Assembly: GCF_902459645.1 (NCBI RefSeq)
Contig: NZ_CABPSK010000001.1
Location: forward strand, 930,001 to 994,000
Reading direction: 5' to 3'
Origin: Pandoraea pneumonica
GTDB lineage: Bacteria; Pseudomonadota; Gammaproteobacteria; Burkholderiales; Burkholderiaceae
Length of the DNA stretch: 64,000 nt
The notes beneath the pieces are model-generated. The model saw nothing but the letters and a program-made list of their open reading frames with translations. It made no database searches and had not been told where the DNA came from. A program made the position numbers and the translations under genes. Each line of letters opens with the position of its first letter. Position 1 is the first letter of the stretch. Below, in pieces: positions 52,712 to 61,730 of the stretch.

Positions 52712-53497
52712 ATGGATTTGGGAATTCAAGGCAAAACGGCATTGGTGCTAGGGGGCGGCGGCGGACTCGGTTCTGCCGTCGCTCGGGCACTCGCCAGTGA
52801 AGGCGTTCGCGTGGCGGTGGCAGATCTCGACCCGGCAGCGGCCGATCGCACCGCAGCGTCGATTGTGTCCGGCGGCGGCACCGCACTGCCGTTGCAATGG
52901 GACTTGTCCGACCCGTCGATCACGACGGCGCGGTTGGAGACGATCGCCGCACGACTTGGCCCCGTCGACATTCTGATCAACAACACCGGCGGGCCGCCGC
53001 CCACCCCTGCACACGGTCAGTCGCGCGAGGCGTGGCAGCAATATTTTCAATCGATGGTGCTGTCGGTCATCGGCATCACCGACGCCGTGTTGCCCGGCAT
53101 GCGCTCGCGCCGATGGGGCCGCATCGTCACCAGCACGTCGTCCGGTGTCATTGCACCAATCCCGAACTTGGGCATCTCCAATACGTTGCGCCTCTCGCTG
53201 GTCGGCTGGTCGAAGACGCTTGCCCGAGAAGTCGGCGTCGACGGCGTGACGGCCAATATCGTGCTGCCGGGACGCGTGGCAACCGACCGCATCCAGTTCC
53301 TCGACGAACAAAAAGCCGCTCGGGAAAACCGCCCAATCGAAAGCGTACGCACCGAAAGCACGGGAGCGATTCCGGTAGGCCGCTACGGCTTGCCGGAGGA
53401 ATACGCCGACGCCGTGCTGTTTCTCGCCAGTCAACGCGCTGCCTACATCACGGGCACGACGCTTCGTGTCGATGGCGGCTTGATCGCCAGCATCTGA
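52712..53497 (+). CDS. SDR-family oxidoreductase, atypical active site
   Basis: The 261-residue SDR starts at ATG 52712 behind AGAGGGAC. The cofactor loop is VLGGGGGLGSAVARALA, with DLDP after strand 2 (NAD preference) and NNTGGPPP in place of NAG. The catalytic region reads TSSGVIAPIPNLGISNTLRLSLVGWSKT, so the usual Tyr-x3-Lys is replaced by Asn-Thr-Leu-Arg at the expected place. This variant occurs in a known SDR subgroup. It is the first gene of the SDR-cupin-aldolase-MFS-porin operon. Confidence 0.82.
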   Translation: MDLGIQGKTALVLGGGGGLGSAVARALASEGVRVAVADLDPAAADRTAASIVSGGGTALPLQWDLSDPSITTARLETIAARLGPVDILINNTGGPPPTPAHGQSREAWQQYFQSMVLSVIGITDAVLPGMRSRRWGRIVTSTSSGVIAPIPNLGISNTLRLSLVGWSKTLAREVGVDGVTANIVLPGRVATDRIQFLDEQKAARENRPIESVRTESTGAIPVGRYGLPEEYADAVLFLASQRAAYITGTTLRVDGGLIASI

Positions 53498-53517
53498 GCG
53501 CGGGAGACCTCCAAATT

Positions 53518-53883
53518 ATGTTGATTCAATGGGATGACCTGCCGCAAGGCAGCGCGCCGCGCCCCGGCATGTCGCGCAAAACCGTCTGCGGCGAGCAAAT
53601 GTCGGCCATGTGGGTCGAGACCTCGCCAGCCACTGTCTTCGATGGCCGCCTACATCACCACCCGCACGAGCAAATGTTGCTGGTGATCGATGGAACGGTG
53701 TCGGTCCAAATCGAAGACGACGTGGTCCATGCCGAGCCGGGACAGTTGGTCTACTTCCGCCCGATGAGCCGCCACGCGGTCGTCGGCGTCGGCCCGCAAG
53801 GTGCCCGCTATTACGAATTGTCCGCGCCCGCGCGCATCGACCAATTGCCGGGCTGGGTCGCCGGTTCCGCCCTGCGCTATTAA
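53518..53883 (+). CDS. Cupin-domain protein
   Basis: The 121-residue cupin starts at ATG 53518, 20 bases after the SDR stop. Motif 1 is RLHHHPHEQMLLVIDGTVSVQIED with the full His/His/Glu metal set, and motif 2 PGQLVYFRPMSRHAVVG supplies the last His. It is therefore a metal-binding cupin, possibly an isomerase or lyase acting on a pathway intermediate. It is nine bases ahead of the aldolase gene. Confidence 0.82.
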   Translation: MLIQWDDLPQGSAPRPGMSRKTVCGEQMSAMWVETSPATVFDGRLHHHPHEQMLLVIDGTVSVQIEDDVVHAEPGQLVYFRPMSRHAVVGVGPQGARYYELSAPARIDQLPGWVAGSALRY

Positions 53884-53892
53884 GGAGACGCC

Positions 53893-54831
53893 ATGTTGTT
53901 GAATGCCGACGCCAAGGGCGTCTTTCCCATCGCGCCTACGCCGTTCTTCGAGGACGGTGCCATCGACTACGCGTCGCTGGATCGGTTGATGGACTTCTAT
54001 CACGCGTCGGGCTGCACCGGCGTAACCGTACTTGGCCAGCTCGGTGAGGCCGCCAAGCTCGACGCCGCCGAAGCACTGCAAGTCGCTTCACGTGCGGTGG
54101 CCCGCAGCCATGGCATGCCTGTCGTGGTCGGGGTGTCTGCGCCGGGCTTCGCCGCCATGCGCGCCCTGACCCACGACGTTATGGCACTCGGCGCGGCCGG
54201 CGTGATGATCGCTCCACCGAACACGCTGCGCACCGACGACCAGATCGTCACGTATTACCGGCAAGCCGTCGAAGCCATCGGCGACGATGTCCCATTCATC
54301 CTGCAAGACTATCCGCTGACGTTTTCCGTGCAGATGTCGGTAGACGTCATTCGCCGCATCGTGACCACGCTGCCGTCGTGCGTGATGCTCAAGCACGAAG
54401 ATTGGCCGGGGCTGGAGAAGATCAGCGCCCTGCGCCGCCTTGTCGCCACCGGTGAGATGCGCCATATTGCGATCCTTTGCGGAAACGGCGGCCTCTTTCT
54501 CAATCACGAACTCGAACGCGGGGCCGACGGCGCGAACACCGGTTACGCATTTCCCGACATGTTGTGCGACACCGTCCGCCTGCATACCGAGGGTCGCCGC
54601 GACGAGATGCACGACCTGTTCGACGCGCACCTGCCGCTGCTGCGCTACGAGCAACAGCCAGGTGTCGGATTGGCGGTGCGCAAATACGTGCTTGCCCGTC
54701 GCGGCCTGCTCTCGCACGCCACGCAACGGCGTCCCGCGAGCCAATTGACACCGGCCGCGATGGCCGAAGTCGAGGGCCTGCTGTCGCGCCTTGCGCAGAA
54801 AGATCCGCGCGCGTTACGCGTCGAAGTTTAA
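53893..54831 (+). CDS. Dihydrodipicolinate synthase-family aldolase
   Basis: The 312-residue class I aldolase opens with GVFPIAPTPFFEDGAIDYASLDRL and has HASGCTGVTVLGQLGEAAKL (pyruvate-carboxylate loop), ILQDYPLT (active-site Tyr) and VMLKHEDWPG with Schiff-base Lys167. It is a catabolic member rather than DapA, probably releasing pyruvate from a 2-keto-3-deoxy acid made by the enolase-superfamily dehydratase. The SD region GGAG lies before the ATG. Confidence 0.87.
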   Translation: MLLNADAKGVFPIAPTPFFEDGAIDYASLDRLMDFYHASGCTGVTVLGQLGEAAKLDAAEALQVASRAVARSHGMPVVVGVSAPGFAAMRALTHDVMALGAAGVMIAPPNTLRTDDQIVTYYRQAVEAIGDDVPFILQDYPLTFSVQMSVDVIRRIVTTLPSCVMLKHEDWPGLEKISALRRLVATGEMRHIAILCGNGGLFLNHELERGADGANTGYAFPDMLCDTVRLHTEGRRDEMHDLFDAHLPLLRYEQQPGVGLAVRKYVLARRGLLSHATQRRPASQLTPAAMAEVEGLLSRLAQKDPRALRVEV

Positions 54832-54892
54832 GGCTGTCCGCGAGACGACGCCTTGACGCGTCGGCCGCGAAAACAACAAGTTGGAGGAGACA

Positions 54893-56236
54893 ATGCAAGC
54901 GAACTCTCAAGTCGCCGCTATCGAGCGGACGACGATGCGCAAGGTGATTTGGCGCCTAGTGCCGTTTTTGATGCTGTCGTATTTCATGGCGCTGCTCGAC
55001 CGCGTGAACATCGGTTTCGCCGCCTTGCAGATGAATGCCGATCTGGGCTTGTCGCACGCCATGTTCGGTTTTGCCGCGAGCCTGTATTTCTTCGCGTATT
55101 TCATTGCCGAAGTGCCGAGCAATTTGGCGCTTGAGCGCGTCGGCGCTCGGCGCTGGATCGCCCGCATCATGATCACGTGGGGCATCATCTCGTCGCTGAT
55201 GGCATTCGTCACGGGGCCGTATTCCCTGTATTCGATGCGGTTCTTGCTGGGCTTGGCCGAAGCGGGCTTCTTCCCCGGCGCCATCCTTTATCTGACGTAT
55301 TGGATGCCGAAGGTCTACCGTGCCCGCGTGCTCGGCATTCTCACGACGGCGAACGCGATGGCCAGCCTGATCAGCGGCCCGTTATCGGTGGCGCTGCTCA
55401 AGATGCACGGCATCGGGGACCTGCGCGGCTGGCAATGGCTGTTCTTGATCGAGGGTATTCCGGCCATTCTGCTCGGTATTGCCGCGTTGTATGTGTTGGT
55501 GGATCGCCCATCGAAGGCTCGTTTCCTCACGACCGAAGAGCGCGAGTGGCTGGAAACCACGCTGGCCCGCGAGCGTGCGCAGACCAGCGCCGTGGGTCAC
55601 ATCGGGTTCTGGGCGCTACTGCGCAACCGGTACTTCATGATGATGGCGCTGCTGGCCTCCGTAGCCTCCGCCACCAGCAGCGTGCTCGCCGTATGGCAAC
55701 CCCAGTTTCTGAAGTCGTTCGGCCTGACCAATGCAGAAACGGGCTTCATCAACTCGGTGCCTTACGCCATCACGATCGTGGCAATGGTGCTGTGGTCGCG
55801 CCACTCGGACAAGACCGGCGAGCGCCGAATGCATACCGCTGTGCCATTGCTCCTGACGGCCGCCGGTTTTGCCGTGATCAGCTTCGGCCCGTCGTCGCTG
55901 GCACTGGTGCTGGTTTGCCTGACGTGCTGTTTGGTTGGCGCCTATTCGTTCAAAGGGCCGTTCTGGGCGATGTCTGCGCAAATCTTGTCGCCGGGCACCA
56001 TGGCCGCAGGGCTGGCCGGTATCAACGCCACGGCCAATCTGGTTGGCGGCGGGCTGATGGTGAACGCCGTCGCGCAGATCAAACAGCACACGGGCAGCTA
56101 TTCCACCGCGATGACGCCGCTGCTGTTTCTGGCAATTACCGCCGTCACCTGCATGCTCTACATGACCCGCAAGGGAGCATTGGCCACTTCGGTGAACGCG
56201 TCGAACGCCCCGGCACACCCACAACAACAATCATGA
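54893..56236 (+). CDS. MFS transporter, ACS family
   Basis: The 447-residue protein starts at ATG 54893 behind GGAGGAGA. It has twelve membrane segments with MALLDRVNIGFAALQMNADLG (ACS signature with Asp-Arg), FIAEVPSNLALERVGARRWIARIM and FLLGLAEAGFFPGAILYLTYW. These carry organic anions such as tartrate, hexuronates or phthalate. Its place in the operon suggests uptake of the pathway substrate. The stop overlaps the porin start (ATGA). Confidence 0.9.
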   Translation: MQANSQVAAIERTTMRKVIWRLVPFLMLSYFMALLDRVNIGFAALQMNADLGLSHAMFGFAASLYFFAYFIAEVPSNLALERVGARRWIARIMITWGIISSLMAFVTGPYSLYSMRFLLGLAEAGFFPGAILYLTYWMPKVYRARVLGILTTANAMASLISGPLSVALLKMHGIGDLRGWQWLFLIEGIPAILLGIAALYVLVDRPSKARFLTTEEREWLETTLARERAQTSAVGHIGFWALLRNRYFMMMALLASVASATSSVLAVWQPQFLKSFGLTNAETGFINSVPYAITIVAMVLWSRHSDKTGERRMHTAVPLLLTAAGFAVISFGPSSLALVLVCLTCCLVGAYSFKGPFWAMSAQILSPGTMAAGLAGINATANLVGGGLMVNAVAQIKQHTGSYSTAMTPLLFLAITAVTCMLYMTRKGALATSVNASNAPAHPQQQS

Positions 56237-57417
56237 AAAAAACCGTCATGCTGACGCTCGCGGCAACGCTCGCGCTCGCGTCCAATGCTCGTGCACAGTC
56301 GAACGTTACCCTTTACGGCATCCTCGACGAGGGGGTGAATTACAACAGCAATGCCGGTGGCGCCCGCTCGGTGGCGGTGCAAAGCGGTGTGATGCAAGGC
56401 AGCCGCTGGGGCATGCGCGGCTCGGAAGACCTCGGTGGCGGCCTGAGCGCCGTCTTCATGCTGGAGAACGGCTTCGATCTCTCGTCGGGCAAGGCGAGTC
56501 AAGGCGGGTTGCTGTTCGGACGGCAGGCTTACGTGGGCTTGCAGAACAGCTTCGGCACGCTGACCATCGGCCGACAAAACGACAGCGGCGCAGATTTCGT
56601 CGGCCCGCTCGAGTCAGGGAATCAGTGGGCGGGCAATATCGGCGCCCATCCGGGCGATTTAGATAACCTGAACAACACGGTGCGCACGAACAACGCGGTC
56701 AAGTTCCGCAGCCGCTCGTTCAACGGCGCATCGTTCGGTGCAATGTACAGCTTCGGGGGCGTGCCGGGCAGCCTTGCGCGCAATCAGGTGTGGTCACTCG
56801 GCGCAGGGTACGACGGTGGCCCAGTGGCGTTGGCCGTCGGCTATTTGAATGTGCGCAATCCGAACGTGGCGTTCTTCGGCAATGCCACCACCGGCACGCC
56901 ATCGGCGACGGTTGCGAATAGCAGTTACCCGATCTATAGCGGCTACCTGTCGGCGAATTCGTATCAGGTCTTTTCCGCCGGTGGACGCTATACGTTCGGA
57001 CCTGCCACCTTCGGCCTCGTCTATGCCAACGTCGGCTTCGACGGCTTGGGCAGTGCGGTCAACGGACCGAACCCGGCCAAATATAGCGGCAGCGCCTATT
57101 TCAATCTTGTAGAGGCAAATCTGCGCTATGTGCTGACACCTGCCCTGTCGTTCGGGCTGGCCTACACCTATACGTCGGGAAGTCGCGTCGCGAGCGCCAC
57201 GGGCACCAACAACGGGGCGATCTATCGGCAAGTCCAGGCCGGAGCCGATTACCTGCTGTCGACCCGCACCGATGTGTATGTCATCGGCATCTATCAACAG
57301 GCGTCCGGCACGGATTCACGCAATTTTCCCGCCGTGGCGTCGATCAACAACCAGTCGTCGCCATCGACGACCGGAAGCCAGACGTTGGTGCGTCTGGGCA
57401 TCCGGCATCGGTTCTGA
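56233..57417 (+). CDS. Outer-membrane trimeric porin, Burkholderia type
   Basis: The 394-residue protein has a signal peptide (KKTVMLTLAATLALASNARA) and then QSNVTLYGILDEGVNYNSN, the standard first strand of beta-proteobacterial general porins. SRWGMRGSEDLGGGLSAVF, LFGRQAYVGL and TLTIGRQNDSG follow, and it ends in ...GIRHRF with the C-terminal Phe needed for outer-membrane assembly. It overlaps the MFS gene by four bases, so outer and inner membrane uptake are co-expressed. Confidence 0.93.
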   Translation: MKKTVMLTLAATLALASNARAQSNVTLYGILDEGVNYNSNAGGARSVAVQSGVMQGSRWGMRGSEDLGGGLSAVFMLENGFDLSSGKASQGGLLFGRQAYVGLQNSFGTLTIGRQNDSGADFVGPLESGNQWAGNIGAHPGDLDNLNNTVRTNNAVKFRSRSFNGASFGAMYSFGGVPGSLARNQVWSLGAGYDGGPVALAVGYLNVRNPNVAFFGNATTGTPSATVANSSYPIYSGYLSANSYQVFSAGGRYTFGPATFGLVYANVGFDGLGSAVNGPNPAKYSGSAYFNLVEANLRYVLTPALSFGLAYTYTSGSRVASATGTNNGAIYRQVQAGADYLLSTRTDVYVIGIYQQASGTDSRNFPAVASINNQSSPSTTGSQTLVRLGIRHRF

Positions 57418-57439
57418 TGGGTTCCGTTTGACTCGGCTA

Positions 57440-57472
57440 AGCGTCTCAATGCCCGCTGGGCGTTGAGACGCT
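57440..57472. terminator. Hairpin between porin and convergent DUF1254 gene
   Basis: AGCGTCTCAA (57440-57449) pairs with TTGAGACGCT (57463-57472), and inner GCCC/GGGC extends the stem. There is no long T-run. It serves as a possible two-way stop between convergent genes. Confidence 0.6.
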
Positions 57473-57477
57473 CCTCA

Positions 57478-59031
57478 CTATTGCGAGATGCGCTTGACGT
57501 CGTCAGGCTTCCACGTTTTATCGAAGAACGCCTGCTTCGGGCTATACAGTCGCAGGATGATGAAGTAGCCCTTGTCGGGCACGGTCGGCACCCAGTTGGC
57601 TTCCTTCCCGGCGGGTGCCTTGGGGCCAAAGAAGATGTCGTATGAGCCGTCGGCATTCGGCGCGGGCTTATCCATCGAATTGAGGGACGGCAATGGATGC
57701 CCGTTGTCCAGTCCGGACGCCGTAATCGGGTCATAGACCGTCACCGACCAGAAGTTGGCGGCGGGCACGTTGGGCGGCAAGTGCAGTTGATACGTCGCGC
57801 CGCCTTGCAAGTAATTGCCGTCCGAGTCACGCCACGTCGACGGATACTTGGCGCCCTTCTCGACCATGTCCACCACCATGCCCGGGCTGGCCGCATAAGC
57901 CGTCGTGAAGTAGGCATTGCGCTGAATCAGGTTCGTGAACGTGCCGCTCGCCTGAAAGTTCGGATTCTGGCCCGCAAACACGTTCTCCCACTGTCGGTCC
58001 GGATAGTAGCGCCCGCCCGGCTGCGTGCTCAGACCATCCCAAATCTCCGTCTTACTCATCTTGAACGCCGTGCGGGCCGCCTTGTCCAGCAGTTCCCGTT
58101 GCCGCGCCGTCGGCTGGAACGGCTTGCCCTTCTGAATGCCGATCGCCGCCATCATGCCGCGCCAATCCATGTCTGCCGGGTCGACACGCTCCTGCTCGAC
58201 AAAGCGCGCCAGCATGTCGAAGTACGCACCGTCATGCGCGAACAACATGTCGGCCGGGTCGGTCGAGCCGTTGGGGAATTTCATCGCCGTGGCGGTCTCC
58301 CGTTTGCCATACGGGTAAATGCGCGCGGCGGCAACCAGGTCGTTGGCTGGCTTCAAGTCCTTCGGGTCGGAGAAGAAAACTCGGAAGAAGACGAGCACGT
58401 TGTCTGTGCGCGTCCGATAGAGGTAGTAACCCTTCGGCGTCGGTCCCTTGTAGTCCCACGGCACGATGAGATATTTGCCGCCCTTGCCGCCATCAGGTCC
58501 GACGAAACCGAAATCGCCGCTGTACGCTTTGCCAGCGATGGTCGGGCCGGTCAGCGGACGCTGGAAAAAGTCGTCAAGAATGCCCTGCGTCTTGGGCGGA
58601 ACCTCCACGACAATCGGGCCGTCCTTCGCCACGTTCACGTACCCCATCGCATAGAGGCAATCGGAATTCGGCGTGGTCACCTTCGTCTTGGCGTTGAGCC
58701 GCTGCTTCCACACCGGCAGCACGTTGTATCCGGCGCCGTATGTCTTCTCCGACCCCTCCTTCATGGCATACAAGTTCACGGCAGGCAGCGACCATAGGTA
58801 GACCTGCACCGCGCGCTGATAAAACAACTCTTCGCTAAGTGCCTTCGCCGATTCAGCCGTGGGGAAGTCGCCCGCAAACGGGGCGCTCGCCAGCGCGTCA
58901 CGGCTCGATTCCAACGTCTGCGAGAGCTGGCTCTGTGCCAAAGCGCTACCACCGTAGGTCGCCGCGCTCGCCACAAACGCAGACATGACGCAGCCCCACA
59001 GATGCGACATTCGGAGCTTATTCGGATTCAT
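57478..59031 (-). CDS. DUF1254/DUF1214 exported protein (copy 2)
   Basis: The 517-residue protein has a signal segment (HLWGCVMSAFVASAATYGGSALAQ). The DUF1254 part carries TPNSDCLYAMGYVNVAKDGPIVVEVPP and GKGGKYLIVPWDYKG. The DUF1214 part carries FWSVTVYDPITASGLDNGHPLPSLNS, ADGSYDIFFGPKAPAGKEANWV and GYFIILRLYSPKQAFFDKTWKPDDV. It is the same architecture as copy 1 at 19806-21374 but clearly diverged. It lies 28 bases behind copy 3. Function is unknown. Confidence 0.85.
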   Translation of the reverse strand: MNPNKLRMSHLWGCVMSAFVASAATYGGSALAQSQLSQTLESSRDALASAPFAGDFPTAESAKALSEELFYQRAVQVYLWSLPAVNLYAMKEGSEKTYGAGYNVLPVWKQRLNAKTKVTTPNSDCLYAMGYVNVAKDGPIVVEVPPKTQGILDDFFQRPLTGPTIAGKAYSGDFGFVGPDGGKGGKYLIVPWDYKGPTPKGYYLYRTRTDNVLVFFRVFFSDPKDLKPANDLVAAARIYPYGKRETATAMKFPNGSTDPADMLFAHDGAYFDMLARFVEQERVDPADMDWRGMMAAIGIQKGKPFQPTARQRELLDKAARTAFKMSKTEIWDGLSTQPGGRYYPDRQWENVFAGQNPNFQASGTFTNLIQRNAYFTTAYAASPGMVVDMVEKGAKYPSTWRDSDGNYLQGGATYQLHLPPNVPAANFWSVTVYDPITASGLDNGHPLPSLNSMDKPAPNADGSYDIFFGPKAPAGKEANWVPTVPDKGYFIILRLYSPKQAFFDKTWKPDDVKRISQ

Positions 59032-59059
59032 TTGTTCACCTCGTCGAAGTCGAAACGCT

Positions 59060-60580
59060 TTACACCAGTTGAAAATCGTTGAGCTTGAACGCCTTCGTGT
59101 TCAGCGCCTCGGTCGGCCCATAAAGTCGCATCGCCGGCATCGGGCGTCTGCCCGATGTCGGAATCCAGTTCGACTCCAGCCCGGACGGCGCCTTGGGGCC
59201 GACATATATCGTCACGCCGCCGTCGGCATTTTTCGTCATCTTGGGGAGATCGTAGGACGAGAGCGTCGTCCGGTTGGACTCGCTGTAGATGAACGCGTTG
59301 GTTGCCCGGTCATAGACGGTGAGCGCCCAGAACTGCTTTACAGGCATTTGCGCGGGCACGTCGAGCTTGTACGTTTTTCCCGCCTCGAGGAGTTTGCCGT
59401 TGCTGTCCGCCAGCGCCATCAGATACTGCGTGGCAGGGTCGGGGCCCAGCACTTGCGGCATGTAGGTGCACCAGAAATATTCGGCGGCGCGATTGATCAG
59501 ATCGATCCGGTCGTCATAAACGAAGGTGAACCGCTTGTTGTCATCGGCCAGGAGCAGTGAGGCGTAGTGCCGGTCGGGCCAAAACAGCTTCTCCTTCGGA
59601 AAGTGGTCGAACCAATATTGCAGATAGAACCACGCGTCGATTGCCGCTTGCCGCATGGCCTTCTTCGTGACGTCGTCCGGCGCAAACGGCTTGCCCTTCT
59701 GAATGCCGAGCGAGGTCAGCATGCCCATCATGACCTTGTCGTGCGCGTTGACGGGCTCGACGCTCATGATGGCGTGCATGTCGTCGAAGTGGCGTTCGTC
59801 GAAGAACGGTAACGTCGGGTAGCGCTCGGCAATAGGATTGATGAAGCGCTGCTTCGGCGGGTTGGCGGCTTCCGACAAGTAATACATGCGCAGCCGCTGT
59901 GCGTAGCGATAGGCGTCAGTTGCGCTCTTGCCCGGCGCTGGCACTGAGCGGAACGCTAATGCGATTCTGAAATTGGGCGAGGCAACGTGGAGATAGCCCT
60001 TGGGAACGGTGCCCTTGTAGCCGGGAGCCGTGAAGAGAAATTTCGCCCCTTTGCCTTTGTCCAGCCCCGACGGCCCGACGTCTGCAATCGTGAATTGCCA
60101 AGCGTCGACCACTTGACCGTAAACGCTCCCCTCGGCCCCGGCGGCAGGCACCTCCAACACGACAGGCCCCTTTCTCAGATCGGTAAAGGCCGTGATGTAG
60201 GGCGTGGTGCTATTCGCCGTAATGGCTTCGAGCTTCGGCGTGGCGGGCGCGGAGTACGAAATGATGTCGTTGTCTTTGACGCCCAGATTATCGAAGGCTG
60301 CCCGCCGGAAGCTGTAGATGGCGATCGCGGGCATGTTCCAGAGCACCGCTTCAAACGCGCGCTGGTACTTGATCTGGTAGTCGAAGTCTTTGATCGATGC
60401 GGACGCGCCCGCGGGCGGCTGACCGCCAAGGGGCTGCATCGCACTGCCCGCCCCGATCGTCAGTGGCGTTGATCCCGCGTCGGCGTTCTCGGCCGTGGCG
60501 TCGGAGACACTACCTGCGGTCGCAATGCCAGCGACCATTGCCATGCTCGCTCGATGAAAGTCTCTGCGTGAAATTGTCAT
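59060..60580 (-). CDS. DUF1254/DUF1214 exported protein (copy 3)
   Basis: The 506-residue protein begins with ISRRDFHRASMAMVAGIATAGSVSDATA, a twin-arginine-type signal, unlike the Sec-type signals of copies 1 and 2. DUF1254 (ANSTTPYITAFTDLRKGPVVLEVPAAG, GKGAKFLFTAPGYKG) and DUF1214 (FWALTVYDRATNAFIYSESNRTTLSS, ADGGVTIYVGPKAPSGLESNW, AMRLYGPTEALNTKAFKLNDF) follow. A Tat signal implies folding before export, perhaps with a cofactor. It is the first gene of a two-gene unit with copy 2. Confidence 0.85.
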   Translation of the reverse strand: MTISRRDFHRASMAMVAGIATAGSVSDATAENADAGSTPLTIGAGSAMQPLGGQPPAGASASIKDFDYQIKYQRAFEAVLWNMPAIAIYSFRRAAFDNLGVKDNDIISYSAPATPKLEAITANSTTPYITAFTDLRKGPVVLEVPAAGAEGSVYGQVVDAWQFTIADVGPSGLDKGKGAKFLFTAPGYKGTVPKGYLHVASPNFRIALAFRSVPAPGKSATDAYRYAQRLRMYYLSEAANPPKQRFINPIAERYPTLPFFDERHFDDMHAIMSVEPVNAHDKVMMGMLTSLGIQKGKPFAPDDVTKKAMRQAAIDAWFYLQYWFDHFPKEKLFWPDRHYASLLLADDNKRFTFVYDDRIDLINRAAEYFWCTYMPQVLGPDPATQYLMALADSNGKLLEAGKTYKLDVPAQMPVKQFWALTVYDRATNAFIYSESNRTTLSSYDLPKMTKNADGGVTIYVGPKAPSGLESNWIPTSGRRPMPAMRLYGPTEALNTKAFKLNDFQLV

Positions 60581-60884
60581 CGTTTTGCCCTTAAAGCCGT
60601 TAGTCCGTCATGCGTCGGGAATGCCGCGCTCCGCGCTCGTCACGCAGCCATGAAAGATTCGGATACTTCAGCGCAACTGACTACTAGGGGTTGGGGCAAT
60701 GCCGTTGCCCTGTCGGGCAATACCGTGACCTGATCGTTTGTGGTCACAAATCGAGCGCTCAGACTGGCCGGTTTATCAACCGCCATATCGGTCGAATTTG
60801 GTGCGCTCGCAGGCCCGAGCGCTATTTTCGGTAAACTAGCGGTTTGCGGGACGCCAGACGTCCCGCCGCTTATACCGCCCGCCC
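60581..60884. other. 304-base divergent gap with hairpins and a possible promoter
   Basis: TTGCCC-TGTC-GGGCAA forms a small hairpin near 60705. Near 60830 TAAACT could serve as a -10 for the methyltransferase. GCGGGACG (60846-60853) and CGTCCCGC (60859-60866) make an 8-bp stem 18 bases before its start codon, close enough to affect translation. I see no open frame here. Confidence 0.45.
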
Positions 60885-61730
60885 ATGTCGAATACCCACG
60901 AAATCCGCCCCGGCCAGTCGATCGAGCTGCTCAAGGAACTGCATATCCTGACGCGCGACGGCAAGATGAATCAAGACAGCCGGCGCAAGCTCAAGCAGGT
61001 GTATCACCTGTTCCAGTTCATCGAGCCATTGCTCCAAGAAGTCAAAACCGAAAAGGGCCGCGTGACGCTGGCCGACCACGGTGCGGGTAAGTCGTATCTC
61101 GGCTTCATCCTCTACGACTTGTTCTTCAAAGCGCTGGCGGACGATTCGCACATCTACGGCATCGAAACCCGCGAGGAACTGGTCAAGACCTCACAAGCAT
61201 TGGCCGCTCGGCTGGGCTTCTCGGGCATGTCGTTCCTCAATTTGTCGGTGGCGGATTCGATCACTTCGCCCGCGCTGCCGTCGACCATCGACGTCGTGAC
61301 CGCACTGCACGCGTGTAATACCGCCACGGACGATGCCATCCGCTTTGCCCTCGCCAAGCAAGCCCGCCATATCGTGCTGGTCCCGTGCTGCCAGGCCGAA
61401 GTGGCGGGTGTCCTGCGCAAGCACAAAGGCAAGCAATTGGCGGGCAACGCGCTGACCGAAATCTGGCGTCACCCGCTGCATACGCGCGAGTTCGGCAGCC
61501 AGATCACCAATGTGCTGCGCTGCCTGCAACTGGAGGCGCACGGCTATCACGTGACCGTCACCGAGTTGGTGGGCTGGGAACATTCGATGAAAAACGAGTT
61601 GATCATCGCGCAATACAAGAACTTGCCCCGTCGCCGTCCCGCCGAGCGTCTGGAAGAAGTGCTGGCATCGCTCGGACTGGACGAACTGCGTGAGCGTTTC
61701 TCCACCGAGCCGGTGGCTGTGAGCGCCTAA
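60885..61730 (+). CDS. SAM-dependent methyltransferase-like protein
   Basis: The 281-residue protein has VTLADHGAGKSYLGFILYDLF as a glycine-rich SAM loop, IYGIETREELV as the acidic second strand and VVTALHACNTATDDAIRFAL, which match the Methyltransf_32 group of methyltransferases. VLVPCCQAEVA, with a Cys-Cys pair, is also characteristic. The substrate is unknown. The last 128 bases overlap the convergent hydrolase gene on the other strand. Confidence 0.78.
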   Translation: MSNTHEIRPGQSIELLKELHILTRDGKMNQDSRRKLKQVYHLFQFIEPLLQEVKTEKGRVTLADHGAGKSYLGFILYDLFFKALADDSHIYGIETREELVKTSQALAARLGFSGMSFLNLSVADSITSPALPSTIDVVTALHACNTATDDAIRFALAKQARHIVLVPCCQAEVAGVLRKHKGKQLAGNALTEIWRHPLHTREFGSQITNVLRCLQLEAHGYHVTVTELVGWEHSMKNELIIAQYKNLPRRRPAERLEEVLASLGLDELRERFSTEPVAVSA

